This document shows, piece by piece, positions 8,230-17,378 of a DNA stretch of 37,405 bases (within the stretch, counting starts at the first letter, position 1; each line of letters begins with the position of its first letter). The stretch covers positions 1-37,405 of the forward strand of contig CALAJY010000019.1 of the NCBI GenBank assembly GCA_937923265.1, read 5' to 3'. Below the pieces are notes generated by a model, which was not told the DNA's origin, searched no databases, and saw only the letters and a program-made list of their open reading frames with translations. The stretch comes from an uncultured Tissierellia bacterium (GTDB taxonomy: Bacteria > Bacillota > Clostridia > Tissierellales > Peptoniphilaceae). The translations under genes and the position numbers were made by a program.

Positions 8230-8648
8230 TGCTGTCTCCTTCTCGCATCTAACCAGGTTTGTAAAATAAACGTCGCTGCAACGGCATCGACGTGTTCTTT
8301 TCGATGTTCTCGACGAACTCCGCTCTCCATCAATACGCGATTTGCGGAAATCGTCGTCATCCGCTCGTCCTGATACACAATTTTTTTATCCAGACGGCGG
8401 CTCAGGTCTCGTCCCAGGGCCTTGGCCCGCTGGGCAGAGATACTCATATCGTTGTTCATGTGCTTGGGAAGGCCGATCACCAGCTCTTCCACTTCATATT
8501 CTTTCACGAGTTCTTCAATCCGGCACAGGTCTTCTTCCAAACTCTTTCGCAGAATCGTCTCTTTTGCTTGCGCAATCAAATAGGTCGGATCGCTGAGTGC
8601 AATGCCGATTGTTTTCGTGCCTACATCCAGTCCCATCGCACGAGCCAT
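8226..8648 (-). CDS. ruvX: RuvX/YqgF family RNase H-fold nuclease
   Basis: YqgF proteins process the 5' end of pre-16S rRNA in E. coli, and some cleave Holliday junctions. At 140 residues this one is of standard size. The RNase H-fold acidic residues are visible: GLDVGTKTIGIALSD at the N-terminus, VIGLPKHMN in the middle, DERMTT and finally EHVDAVAA. A strong ribosome binding site (AAGGAGG) precedes the ATG. It heads a tight ruvX-DUF1292-rnj-U32 run and follows ireB after a small hairpin, an order conserved widely in Firmicutes (alaS-yrzL-yrrK-yrzB in Bacillus). Which reaction matters in this organism is not shown by sequence. Confidence 0.93.
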   Translation of the reverse strand: MARAMGLDVGTKTIGIALSDPTYLIAQAKETILRKSLEEDLCRIEELVKEYEVEELVIGLPKHMNNDMSISAQRAKALGRDLSRRLDKKIVYQDERMTTISANRVLMESGVRREHRKEHVDAVAATFILQTWLDARRRQQ

Positions 8649-8700
8649 CTTTCCTCCTTATTGACAAATGTCTTACTTTTTTCCGTAACCATCACGCAAA

Positions 8701-8725
8701 AGACAGGGAGTCGCCCTCCCTGTCT
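8701..8725 (-). terminator. Hairpin between ireB and ruvX, weak or partial terminator
   Basis: A perfect ten-base stem AGACAGGGAG/CTCCCTGTCT with a five-base loop; on the minus strand only a short T-run (TTTT) follows. I see no convincing promoter between it and ruvX, so it more likely tunes read-through or mRNA stability than ends the operon. Confidence 0.6.
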
Positions 8726-8739
8726 CAAGCTCCGTCCTC

Positions 8740-9042
8740 TCAGTTATTCGTTTCTTCTTGGGAATTCTCCGCCGGCGTGCCGATTTGATTCCCTTTAAAG
8801 TAATCGACGAGTAGCTCTTCCAGCAGTTCATCGCGATCAATCTGACGAATCAGGGTTCGCGCATCATGATGACTCGTGATATAGGTGGGATCCCCGGAAA
8901 GAATATATCCAATGATCTGATTCTTTGGATCATAGCCTTTTTCTTCCAAGGAAGCATAGACGCTCGCCAATATTTCCCGCATATCTTTCTTTTCGTCATC
9001 AATGGGTGTAAACAGCATGGTTTCACTGAAATCTTTTGACAT
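8740..9042 (-). CDS. ireB: IreB family regulatory phosphoprotein (UPF0297)
   Basis: In Enterococcus faecalis IreB is a small cytoplasmic substrate of the PASTA kinase IreK and modulates cephalosporin resistance. This 100-residue version keeps the core: ILASVYASLEEKGYDPKNQI, IGYILSGDPTYITSH, DARTLIRQIDRDELLEELL. It has a slightly longer, polar C-terminal tail than the usual 80-90 residues. It starts eight bases after alaS, the conserved position (yrzL in Bacillus). The N-terminal Ser/Thr (MSKDFSETMLFT) resembles the region phosphorylated in E. faecalis, but phosphorylation here is inferred. The matching kinase is not in the window. Confidence 0.92.
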   Translation of the reverse strand: MSKDFSETMLFTPIDDEKKDMREILASVYASLEEKGYDPKNQIIGYILSGDPTYITSHHDARTLIRQIDRDELLEELLVDYFKGNQIGTPAENSQEETNN

Positions 9043-9050
9043 CGGTCAAC

Positions 9051-11675
9051 CTACCTTCCTTCTCCATGAATCCAGGATTCTACGCTCTCCAATGCTTCCT
9101 CAATCTTTGAAGCATCTTTGCCGCCTGCCGTTGCGAAGTCCGGTCGACCACCTCCATTTCCTCCGGTGATCTGCGCCAAGCTCTTAACCAGTTTACCGGC
9201 CAAGATTCCCTTCGCTTTCAGCGATGGGTCACAGCTCACGACCCAATATACCTTATCTTCCACGGAAGAAACCAGGACAATGAGGTAATTCTCCTTGTTT
9301 TCCTTTAAATGGTCCGTTAATTCTTTCAATTCCTCCATGGAACGACCCGGCAGGTACTGTTTATATAATTGTACCCCATCTACCAGATTTCCGTCACCTT
9401 CCAGCTCTTGAGAGAGGGCATCCGCCATTTTCGAGCGGAAAGAGGAAAGCTGCTTCTCCAGATTTCTCTTCTCCTCCAAAAGGCCGGAGAGTTTATCTTG
9501 CAGGCCTTTGCGGTCCGTCTTCAGAAGGCTTGCACAGGCATCAAAGCGGTCTTCTTCTTCCCGGTAATGGGCCAGGCAAGCCCTTCCGGTCTCTGCTTCG
9601 ATCCGGCGCACACCCGCGGAAACGGCCTGCTCCGATAGAATGTGGAAGGCCATGATCTGCGCGGTGTTGTCTACGTGGGTGCCCCCGCAGAGTTCCTTGG
9701 AATAGTCTCCCATGGATACGACCCGCACGCGATCGCGGTACTTATCTTCGAAGAGACCAATCGCTCCACTCCGGTTCGCTTCCTCCAAAGAGCACACCTG
9801 CGTATTTACGGGATAGGAGTCGAAGATTGCCCGATTCACCAGCTCTTCCGTCTGTCTCACCTGCTCCGGGGTCATGGCTTCGAAATGGGAGAAATCAAAC
9901 CGCAGTCTCTCGTCGTCCACATAGGACCCCGCCTGTTTCACATGGTCCCCCAGCACCTTCCGCAGTGCCTTGTGGAGAAGGTGGGTGGCCGAGTGATTTC
10001 TTCGAACATCGTTTCGAAAATCCTCTTGGATCCGGGCATGAAGGGAATCCCCAACACGGACCCCCCCGTCCTTTACCAAAACGTCATGGAAGTAAATCAG
10101 AGACGAATCCTTGCTGACCTCCCGGACCTCCAAGGTCGCATGGTCATTGGTGAGGCTGCCAAAGTCGGATACCTGTCCACCGCCCTCTGCATAGAAGGGG
10201 GTGCGATCCAAAACGACCAGGCCTTCCTCATCTGCGGATAAGGAATCCACCCGTTCGTTTTCACGGAAGATGGCGATAACGGTTCCCTCATCCGCCTGGG
10301 TTTCATAGCCGGTAAACTCCGTCTCTTTGAGATCCGTCGTATCCAAGCGAACCGAGGCATCCCAAGCATGGTCCTTCTTCCGATTTGCCTTGGACTGCTC
10401 CTGCTGCTTCTTGATGGCTTCTTCAAGACCCGCTTCGTCAATGCAAAGTCCCTCTTCCAGTGCAATCTCTTTGGTCAAATCCGGCGGGAAGCCGTATGTG
10501 TCATAGAGCTTGAACACGCTCTCCCCATCCAATCGGTCCTTTCCTTCTTCCTTGCGCCGGCGAATCAGATCCTCAAGCAGTCCCGCTCCCTGATCGATCG
10601 TCCCTTGGAAATTCTCCTCCTCACGAAGAACCACCCGAAGGATGCGGTCCTTAGCGTTGACGAGTTCCGGATATTCCTCCTGGTACACATTCATCATGTG
10701 GGCCATGGTCTTGGAGAGGAACTCCCCTTGGATGCCTAATAGTTTTCCGTGCCGAACCGCTCTGCGCAGGAGTCGACGAAGGATATACCCTCTTCCCGCG
10801 TTGGAAGGTACCACGCCATCCATTGCCAGGAAGGTTACCGCTTTTGTATGGTCAATGATGACACGGAAGGATTCGTCAATCTTTGGATCCTCTCCGTACT
10901 TTTTCCCGGAGAGCTTTTCAATCTCTTCCCGCATGGGCAAAAACTCTTCCACCTCAAAAATATTGGGCTTGTCTTCGAGGACCAGGGCTAAGCGCTCCAG
11001 ACCCATGCCCGTATCGATATTGGGGTGATCAATGGGAAGGTAGCTTCCATCGGGCTGTTTGTTGAACTGGGTAAACACCAGATTCCACAGCTCCATGAAC
11101 CGGTCCGAATTGTCCGTGGGGTTGGTCCCGGGGCCAAAGGCCGGTCCCCGGTCATAGTGAATCTCCGAACAGGGTCCACAGGGTCCCTGATCCAATTCCC
11201 AGAAGTTGTCCTCCTTGCCCAGGCGTAAGAGCCGATCCTCCGGAACCCCGATCTCCTCGTGCCAAATGCGATAGGCTTCCCGGTCTTCCTTATACACCGT
11301 GATCCAAAGGCGTTTCGGGTCCAGTTCAATGACCCGGGTTAAAAATTCCCAGGCCCAATGAATCGCCTCGTTTTTGAAGTAATCCCCAAACGAAAAGTTT
11401 CCCAACATCTCAAAATAGGTGGCGTGACGAGCGGTCTTTCCTACATTTTCAATGTCTGCTGTTCGAACGCATCGCTGGGAAGAGGTGGCCCGATTCTTCG
11501 CCATCTTTTTCTCCCCGAGGAAGTACTTCTTAAGCGGAGCCATTCCTGCATTGATTAACAGTAAACTGGGATCATCCTGAGGTACCAGGGAATAACTCTT
11601 TAGGCGGATATGTCCCTTCGACTCAAAAAAATCCAGATATGCGGTACGAATTTCATTAAAACCTAATCTCTTCAT
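9051..11675 (-). CDS. alaS: Alanyl-tRNA synthetase
   Basis: Charges tRNA-Ala and edits Ser and Gly mischarging. The 874 residues equal the full bacterial length. The N-terminal class II catalytic core starts at LGFNEIRTAYLDFFESKGH and includes RTADIENVGKTARHATYFEM. The tRNA-recognition part follows. The editing domain has HSATH at 561-565 and the CGGTH zinc motif at 663-667, and a coiled-coil plus C-Ala segment ends the protein. An AGAGGA site precedes the ATG. It follows the Rrf2 regulator by 14 bases and is followed by ireB. There is no T-box leader, so it depends on upstream transcription. Confidence 0.97.
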   Translation of the reverse strand: MKRLGFNEIRTAYLDFFESKGHIRLKSYSLVPQDDPSLLLINAGMAPLKKYFLGEKKMAKNRATSSQRCVRTADIENVGKTARHATYFEMLGNFSFGDYFKNEAIHWAWEFLTRVIELDPKRLWITVYKEDREAYRIWHEEIGVPEDRLLRLGKEDNFWELDQGPCGPCSEIHYDRGPAFGPGTNPTDNSDRFMELWNLVFTQFNKQPDGSYLPIDHPNIDTGMGLERLALVLEDKPNIFEVEEFLPMREEIEKLSGKKYGEDPKIDESFRVIIDHTKAVTFLAMDGVVPSNAGRGYILRRLLRRAVRHGKLLGIQGEFLSKTMAHMMNVYQEEYPELVNAKDRILRVVLREEENFQGTIDQGAGLLEDLIRRRKEEGKDRLDGESVFKLYDTYGFPPDLTKEIALEEGLCIDEAGLEEAIKKQQEQSKANRKKDHAWDASVRLDTTDLKETEFTGYETQADEGTVIAIFRENERVDSLSADEEGLVVLDRTPFYAEGGGQVSDFGSLTNDHATLEVREVSKDSSLIYFHDVLVKDGGVRVGDSLHARIQEDFRNDVRRNHSATHLLHKALRKVLGDHVKQAGSYVDDERLRFDFSHFEAMTPEQVRQTEELVNRAIFDSYPVNTQVCSLEEANRSGAIGLFEDKYRDRVRVVSMGDYSKELCGGTHVDNTAQIMAFHILSEQAVSAGVRRIEAETGRACLAHYREEEDRFDACASLLKTDRKGLQDKLSGLLEEKRNLEKQLSSFRSKMADALSQELEGDGNLVDGVQLYKQYLPGRSMEELKELTDHLKENKENYLIVLVSSVEDKVYWVVSCDPSLKAKGILAGKLVKSLAQITGGNGGGRPDFATAGGKDASKIEEALESVESWIHGEGR

Positions 11676-11689
11676 CTCAATCCTCTTCG

Positions 11690-12106
11690 TTAAATCGCTC
11701 GTTCCATTTCAGCCATGTCTGCCAGGCTGACACCATCCAATGACTCCCGGATGGCATCCGCCATGCGAGAGATGATAATCCGAGTCGGGCAGTTGGAAAA
11801 ACCACCGGGGCAATCGCCGGCGTGGATGCATTCTGCCAGCCAGAGTGGCCCCTCAAGAAGCGTCAGGACATCAAACACCATGATCTCCTTCGCCGGTTTT
11901 GCAAGACGATAGCCTCCTTGGGCGCCACGGACACTGTCAATGTAGCCCCCCTGCTTCAAAGTGCGAAGCAATTGCTCCAAATAGTAGTCGCTAAGACGGA
12001 GTTCCTTGGAAATCTCCGAAAGTGCCACCGTCTCATCGCCCACGGTGTGAAGCGAAATATAGGTCATCGCCCGAAGACCGTATCTGCTTCTCGTTGTTAA
12101 TTTCAT
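11690..12106 (-). CDS. Rrf2 family transcriptional regulator, IscR-like cysteines
   Basis: A 138-residue winged-helix regulator. The N-terminal half is typical (MKLTTRSRYGLRAM, then LRLSDYYLEQLLRTLK and GYIDSVRGAQGGYRLAK). Three cysteines (C94, C100, C107 counted from an upstream ATG) are spaced C-x5-C-x6-C, close to the [2Fe-2S] ligand pattern of IscR. The Bacillus relative CymR lacks a cluster. Of two adjacent ATGs I prefer the second, which sits five bases from AGAGGAG; the first would add one Met and end at 12109. In related genomes such genes usually precede iscS and mnmA; here alaS follows directly. The target genes are unknown. Confidence 0.88.
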   Translation of the reverse strand: MKLTTRSRYGLRAMTYISLHTVGDETVALSEISKELRLSDYYLEQLLRTLKQGGYIDSVRGAQGGYRLAKPAKEIMVFDVLTLLEGPLWLAECIHAGDCPGGFSNCPTRIIISRMADAIRESLDGVSLADMAEMERAI

Positions 12107-12140
12107 CATTACTCCTCTATCCTGCCACAGCCAGTTCTGG

Positions 12141-14561
12141 CTATTTTACTACAATGTTCAATATCTTTCCCGGCACATAGATTTCTTTCACAATCTGCTT
12201 TCCTTCCAGATGCCGTTTTACCCCGTCCGCTTCCTTCGCCAGACGAAGAACTTCCTCCTTGGCACATTCCCCTTCCACCTCAATGGTATCTCTCACCTTG
12301 CCATTGACTTGAACGGGAACGGTGATCCTCTTTCCCTCCAGTTTTTCCGGATTATATTCCGGCCAAACGCCATCTGTGGCAATGTGTCCCTCGAAACCAC
12401 AGGTCTCCCAGAGCTCCTCCGTGATATGCGGAGCGACGGGATTCAGCAAGAGCAGGTAGGTCCGATACATCTGAGGAGACAGGGCCCCACGCTGACGGAT
12501 TTCGTTCAAAAGGGTCATGAGCTGGGCAATGGCCGTGTTAAACTTCAAATTCTCAAAGTCTTCCGACACTTTTTTAATGGTCTGATTGAGAAGAATCTCC
12601 AGGTCCTCATCCGGAACATAGTCCTCTTTCAGGAGCTCCTGCAGATTCCAGACCCGCTCCAGATACTTCCGAACCCCGGGAATCGTCGATTCACTCCAGG
12701 GAGCGCTCTGTTCAAAGTCTCCAATGAACATCTCATAGGCACGCAGCGTATCCGCCCCGTACTCCCGGACGATTTCGTCGGGGTTGACGACATTGCCACG
12801 GGACTTGCTCATCTTCTGGTTATCCGACCCCAGGATCATCCCATGGGAGGTCCGCTTGAGATAGGGCTCTTTCGTGGATACCACGCCGATGTCATACAGG
12901 AACTTGTGCCAAAAGCGGGAGTACAGGAGGTGAAGCGTGGTGTGTTCCATTCCTCCATTGTACCAGTCCACGGGGCCAAAGTAGGCCTCCGCCTCTTTCG
13001 ATACCGGTGCCTCCGCATTGTGGGGATCCATGTAGCGGAGATAATACCAAGAGGACCCCGCCCATTGGGGCATGGTATCCGTTTCTCTCCGTGCGGGTTT
13101 CCCGCAGATGGGGCAGGTCGTGTTCACGAAATCCTCCATGGAAGAGAGGGGCGACTCCCCGGTATCGGTCGGTTCATAGTGCTCCACCTCCGGCAGAGTC
13201 AGAGGCAGCTGATCCTCAGGGATGGGAACCCAACCATGCTCTTCACAATAGACCATGGGGATGGGTTCGCCCCAGTAGCGTTGCCGACTGAAGACCCAGT
13301 CTCTCAGCTTGAAATTCTCCTTGCGATGACCCAGCTTCTCTTCTTCGAGCCGGGCAATCACCGTTTCCTTGGCGTCCTCCACCGACAGACCATTTAGAAA
13401 GTCGGAGTTCATCAGTTCCCCCGTGGCCACATCCGTGTAGGCCTGGTCCTCGACGGGTCGCTCTCCTCCTTTGACCACCTGGAGAATCGGCATATCGAAC
13501 TTCTTGGCAAACTCCCAGTCTCTTTGATCATGGGCGGGAACTGCCATAATGGCTCCGGTTCCATAGCTCATGAGCACATAGTCCGACACCCAAATGGGGA
13601 GACTCTCTCCCGTAAAGGGATGCACCGCCTGAATGCCCTTTACCATGACGCCGCTCTTTGTCTTATTGAGTTCTCCGCGCTCAAACTCCGATTTCATGAG
13701 GGCCTGCTGCTGGTAAGCCTTAATCTCCTCCACATTCTCTATTTTGTCCTTCATCGTCTCCAGCAGAGGATGCTCCGGTGCGATCACCATGTAGCTTACC
13801 CCAAAAAGGGTGTCGGGACGAGTCGTAAACACCGTGAGTTTTTCCCGGGAATCCCGGATGGAAAAATCAATCTCCGCCCCATAAGAGCGGCCGATCCAGT
13901 TGATCTGCTGCTGTTTGATCTTGGGAGAATAGTCTACCAAGTCTAAATCATCAATCAGCCGATCCGCATAGGCGGTAATCTTAAGCATCCACTGATTTTT
14001 CACCCGATGTTCCACCGGGGTTCCACAGCGTTCGCAGCAGCCTCCAATGACCTCTTCGTTGGAAAGACCCACCTTGTCTTTCGGGCACCAGTTGATAGGC
14101 GTTTCTTTTTTATAGGCCAGCCCGTGCTTGAACATCTGGATAAATATCCACTGTGTCCAGCGATAATATTCCGGATCGGTCGTGTTGATTTCCCGATCCC
14201 AGTCAAAGGAAAAGCCGATGGAAGAGAGCTGTCCCTTAAAATGTTTGATGTTGTCCCGCGTCACCTTTGCGGGATGAATCTTGTTCTTGATGGCATAGTT
14301 CTCGGTAGGAAGGCCAAAGGCGTCAAAGCCCATGGGAAAGAGAACGTTATAATTCTGCATTCTTCTCTTCCGAGAGACAATGTCCAATGCCGTATAGGGG
14401 CGGGGATGGCCCACATGGAGTCCCTGTCCCGAGGGATAGGGGAATTCAATTAACGCGTAATATTTCTTTTTCTCCGAATTCTGCTCAGCATGGAAGCAGT
14501 CCGTTTTTTGCCAAAAGTCCTGCCACTTCTTTTCGATTTCTGCGGGATTGTATTCCTTCAT
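12141..14561 (-). CDS. leuS: Leucyl-tRNA synthetase
   Basis: Class I synthetase that charges tRNA-Leu, with post-transfer editing. At 806 residues it has the bacterial length. Visible landmarks are HVGH (49-52), a zinc-knuckle region with C159 and CCERC at 175-179, the CP1 editing motif TTRPDT (246-251) with the editing Asp at 345 (PAHDQRD), a second Cys pair at CPIC, and KMSKS at 583-587. The C-terminal anticodon and Leu-specific regions are intact (ITVPVQVNGKVRDTI). The gap to asnS is 42 bases and holds only a five-pair hairpin. There is no T-box, so expression follows the rarA-asnS transcript. The ribosome binding site is weak (GAGTGAG). Confidence 0.97.
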   Translation of the reverse strand: MKEYNPAEIEKKWQDFWQKTDCFHAEQNSEKKKYYALIEFPYPSGQGLHVGHPRPYTALDIVSRKRRMQNYNVLFPMGFDAFGLPTENYAIKNKIHPAKVTRDNIKHFKGQLSSIGFSFDWDREINTTDPEYYRWTQWIFIQMFKHGLAYKKETPINWCPKDKVGLSNEEVIGGCCERCGTPVEHRVKNQWMLKITAYADRLIDDLDLVDYSPKIKQQQINWIGRSYGAEIDFSIRDSREKLTVFTTRPDTLFGVSYMVIAPEHPLLETMKDKIENVEEIKAYQQQALMKSEFERGELNKTKSGVMVKGIQAVHPFTGESLPIWVSDYVLMSYGTGAIMAVPAHDQRDWEFAKKFDMPILQVVKGGERPVEDQAYTDVATGELMNSDFLNGLSVEDAKETVIARLEEEKLGHRKENFKLRDWVFSRQRYWGEPIPMVYCEEHGWVPIPEDQLPLTLPEVEHYEPTDTGESPLSSMEDFVNTTCPICGKPARRETDTMPQWAGSSWYYLRYMDPHNAEAPVSKEAEAYFGPVDWYNGGMEHTTLHLLYSRFWHKFLYDIGVVSTKEPYLKRTSHGMILGSDNQKMSKSRGNVVNPDEIVREYGADTLRAYEMFIGDFEQSAPWSESTIPGVRKYLERVWNLQELLKEDYVPDEDLEILLNQTIKKVSEDFENLKFNTAIAQLMTLLNEIRQRGALSPQMYRTYLLLLNPVAPHITEELWETCGFEGHIATDGVWPEYNPEKLEGKRITVPVQVNGKVRDTIEVEGECAKEEVLRLAKEADGVKRHLEGKQIVKEIYVPGKILNIVVK

Positions 14562-14603
14562 TACTCACTCTTTTCTATCTTCCAACCCTTCGGGTTCCTT
14601 TTC

Positions 14604-15989
14604 CTACTTTTTATGGAAGGCATTTACCGTTCTCGGATACGGGAGGACATCGCGGATGTTCTCCATACCGGTCATGTACATGACCAAACGCTCAAAGCCA
14701 ATGCCGAATCCCCCATGTTTGCAGCCGCCAAAGCGGTCCAGGTTCAAATACCAGCGATAGTCTTCCACGTTCATTCCCTTTTCCTGCATCCGTGCCTGCA
14801 ATCGATCGGCTCTTTCTTCACGCTGGGAGGCCCCAATGAGTTCGCCAATGCCCGGAACGAGCATGTCGCAGGCAGCAACGGTCTTTTCATCGTCGTTCAT
14901 ACGCATGTAGAAGGCCTTGATGTCCTTGGGATAATCGGTCAGGAACAAGGGTCCCTTTACCACCTGCTCCGTGAGATAGCGTTCATGTTCCGATTGCAAA
15001 TCGTCTCCCCAATGCACCGGATTTTCAAAGCGGGAATTTTCTTTCTCTAAGATTTCCACGGCCTCAGTATAGGTCATTCTCCGAAATTCGGAATCTTTGA
15101 CCTGACGCAATCGATCCAGCAGTCCCGGCTGAATAAAGCGGTCAAAAAATTCCATTTCCTCCGGCAAGCGGTCCATGACCGCCTCAATGACGTATTTCAC
15201 AACCTCTTCTGCCAAATCCATCACGTCATTCAAATCCGCAAAGGCAATTTCGGGCTCCACCATCCAAAATTCCGCGGCATGCCGAGTCGTGTTCGAGTGC
15301 TCCGCCCGGAAGGTGGGACCAAAGGTGTAGACATTGCGATGGCTCATGGCAAAAGCTTCCACTTCCAGCTGACCGGAGACGGTCAAATTTGCCTCGGCGC
15401 CAAAAAAGTCCTTGCTGTAGTCCACCTTTCCGGCCTCATCTCTCTCAATGTGATCAAGGTCTAGGGTAGTGGCTTGAAACATCTCGCCGGCTCCCTCCGC
15501 GTCAGAGGCAGTGATGATCGGCGTGTGTACATAAACAAAATTATTTTTGTGAAAAAATTCATGAAGGGCAAAGGCAATTTCCGACCGAGTCCGAAAAACC
15601 GCCTGGAAGGTGCTGGTCCGGCTCCGCAAGGAGGGCAATTGACGGAGAAATTCGAAACTCTGCCGCTTGTTTTGCAACGGATAATCCCCTGCTGCAAGGC
15701 CCAGCAGCTCAATTCGTTCGACCCTAATTTCAAAGGGCTGCTTGGCTTGAGGGGTCTTGACCAGTTTTCCCTCCACCTCAATGGAACTCGAGTTCGTGAA
15801 ATGAGATGCTTGCTCATAGGCTTCGGATTCCGCATTCAAAACCAATTGGACGGGTTTGAAAAAGGATCCGTCATTTAATTCAATAAAACCCACATTCTTG
15901 GAAAACCGAGACTTTCGAATCCATCCCTGCAGGCATACCGTCTTTCCCTCGTAGCTCTCATACTCTTTCATGAGCGTTTTTATTAGCAT
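14604..15989 (-). CDS. asnS: Asparaginyl-tRNA synthetase
   Basis: Class IIb synthetase forming Asn-tRNA(Asn). The 461 residues match E. coli AsnS (466). An N-terminal OB-fold anticodon domain (VCLQGWIRKSRFSKNVGFIE) is followed by class II motif 2, FRAE...TTRHAAEFWMVE (227-245), and motif 3, GFGIGFERLVMYMTG (427-441). The HAAEFWMVEPE signature and the absence of the AspRS GAD insertion separate it from AspRS. The ATG directly abuts the rarA TAG, with the ribosome binding site GAGGA lying inside the rarA C-terminus, so coupled translation is expected. Confidence 0.95.
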   Translation of the reverse strand: MLIKTLMKEYESYEGKTVCLQGWIRKSRFSKNVGFIELNDGSFFKPVQLVLNAESEAYEQASHFTNSSSIEVEGKLVKTPQAKQPFEIRVERIELLGLAAGDYPLQNKRQSFEFLRQLPSLRSRTSTFQAVFRTRSEIAFALHEFFHKNNFVYVHTPIITASDAEGAGEMFQATTLDLDHIERDEAGKVDYSKDFFGAEANLTVSGQLEVEAFAMSHRNVYTFGPTFRAEHSNTTRHAAEFWMVEPEIAFADLNDVMDLAEEVVKYVIEAVMDRLPEEMEFFDRFIQPGLLDRLRQVKDSEFRRMTYTEAVEILEKENSRFENPVHWGDDLQSEHERYLTEQVVKGPLFLTDYPKDIKAFYMRMNDDEKTVAACDMLVPGIGELIGASQREERADRLQARMQEKGMNVEDYRWYLNLDRFGGCKHGGFGIGFERLVMYMTGMENIRDVLPYPRTVNAFHKK

Positions 15990-17315
15990 CTATTCCTCCT
16001 CAATTTCCTTTAAACGATCAAGGTATTCTTTCGTTTTTCTTTCTTCTCCGATATCCTTCGGCTGATAAAAATTCACGTTAATTATCGCATCCGGCAGGTA
16101 TTTTTGCAACACGTAGCCCCGGGGATAATCATGAGGATATTTATAGGATATCCCCCGTCCCAGCTCTTTTGCCCCGGAATAATGGGCGTCTTTTAGGTAA
16201 GCGGGGATCTCCTCCGCCCCATGCGACCGCACCCATTCCATCGCCCGATCGATGGCCAGATAGGAAGCATTCGATTTCGGGGAAGAGGCAAGATAGGTCG
16301 TTGCCTGAGACAGAATGATTCGGGCTTCCGGCATTCCGATCTTGGAACAGGCCTGAAAACAGGAAGAGGCAACGACCAGAGCCATCGGATTGGCATTCCC
16401 CACATCCTCGGAGGCGAGGATACACAGCCTTCGTGCAATAAAGAGGGGATCCTCTCCACCCAGAAGCATTCGGGCGAGATAGTAGACCGCCGCATCGGGA
16501 TCGGACCCCCTCACGGATTTGATGAAGGCAGAGATATTGTTGTAGTGCTCCTCCGCCCCCTTATCATAGGAAATTCCATACTTCTGCACACTGCCCGCAA
16601 TCTCCTTCTTTCCCAAGTGAATCTTCCCCTCGCTTGGCGGTGTGGACAAAACGGCCAACTCCAGAGTGTTGAGCAAAACGCGGGCATCTCCCCCGGAAAT
16701 CACAAAGAGGAGCTTTCGCGCCTCGGCATCCATCTGCACCTGTTCTTTTCCCAGTCCACGCCGCTCATCCCTGAGGGCCCGGTCCAAAACCGAGGACAAG
16801 GCCTCCTCATCCAACGGCTTTAATTCCAAGACCTGCATCCGAGATAACAGCGCCTTGTTGACCTCAAAGTAGGGATTCTCGGTGGTGGCACCAATCAGCG
16901 TCAGTGTTCCATCCTCCACATGGGGCAAAAGGGCATCTTGCTGGGATTTGTTAAAGCGATGTATCTCGTCCAAAAAGAGAATCGTTCGCTGGCCATCAAA
17001 GCCCAGGGCCTCTTTTGCTTCATCGACGACCTGGCGAATCTCCTTCACCCCCGCGGTCACTGCGGACAGGGGCACGAAGCGCCTGGCCGTGCTTTCCGCA
17101 ATGACCGAGGCCAGGGTTGTCTTTCCCGTGCCGGGAGGTCCATATAAGAGCAGAGAAGGAACGCGGTCCGCTTGAATTAAACGACGAAGCACTCGGCCCG
17201 GCCCGATCAAGTCCCGGTGCCCGAAAACCTGGTCCAGGTTTTGGGGCCGCATCCGATCCGCCAAGGGCGCATTCTTCTTCTTTTCCTTGGCCCTTTTCAT
17301 CGAAAAGAAATCCAT
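15990..17315 (-). CDS. rarA: Replication-associated recombination protein A (RarA/MgsA AAA+ ATPase)
   Basis: A clamp-loader-like AAA+ ATPase acting at stalled replication forks (MgsA, related to eukaryotic WRNIP1). The 441 residues show Walker A GPPGTGKT (59-66), Walker B LFLDEIHRF with D116/E117, sensor 1 GATTEN (142-147), and the family C-terminal domain with GSDPDAAVYYLARML and EDVGNANP, needed for tetramer formation. A strong AGGAGGGG precedes the ATG. It opens the rarA-asnS-leuS-Rrf2-alaS-ireB run. In Bacillus its orthologue yrvN also neighbours cymR and alaS, so this is a rearranged form of that block. Confidence 0.94.
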   Translation of the reverse strand: MDFFSMKRAKEKKKNAPLADRMRPQNLDQVFGHRDLIGPGRVLRRLIQADRVPSLLLYGPPGTGKTTLASVIAESTARRFVPLSAVTAGVKEIRQVVDEAKEALGFDGQRTILFLDEIHRFNKSQQDALLPHVEDGTLTLIGATTENPYFEVNKALLSRMQVLELKPLDEEALSSVLDRALRDERRGLGKEQVQMDAEARKLLFVISGGDARVLLNTLELAVLSTPPSEGKIHLGKKEIAGSVQKYGISYDKGAEEHYNNISAFIKSVRGSDPDAAVYYLARMLLGGEDPLFIARRLCILASEDVGNANPMALVVASSCFQACSKIGMPEARIILSQATTYLASSPKSNASYLAIDRAMEWVRSHGAEEIPAYLKDAHYSGAKELGRGISYKYPHDYPRGYVLQKYLPDAIINVNFYQPKDIGEERKTKEYLDRLKEIEEE

Positions 17316-17335
17316 GTTCCCCTCCTCTTTTCCTT

Positions 17336-17364
17336 AAAGAAGAAGGCGATCCCGTGGGATCGCC
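17336..17364 (-). terminator. Terminator after nrdR
   Basis: Minus strand GGCGATCCC-AC-GGGATCGCC, nine perfect pairs, followed by the T-rich TTCTTCTTT. It closes the division-cluster transcript. I find no clear promoter between it and rarA, so some read-through may feed rarA and the synthetase genes. Confidence 0.78.
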
Positions 17365-17378
17365 CAATAACTTAACAG

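Noticed and set aside
12129..12142. Palindrome AGCCAG-TT-CTGGCT before the Rrf2 gene as an operator
   Set aside because: It overlaps the leuS stop, has no promoter nearby and does not resemble a known IscR or CymR site; kept only as a note.
12210..13397. 395-codon open frame antisense to leuS
   Set aside because: The leuS frame has full motifs and family length; the antisense frame has no recognisable domain and reflects codon bias.
14562..14603. T-box leader or terminator before leuS
   Set aside because: The 42-base gap holds only a five-pair hairpin (AACCC/GGGTT) with no T-run; alaS and asnS also have no room for a T-box.
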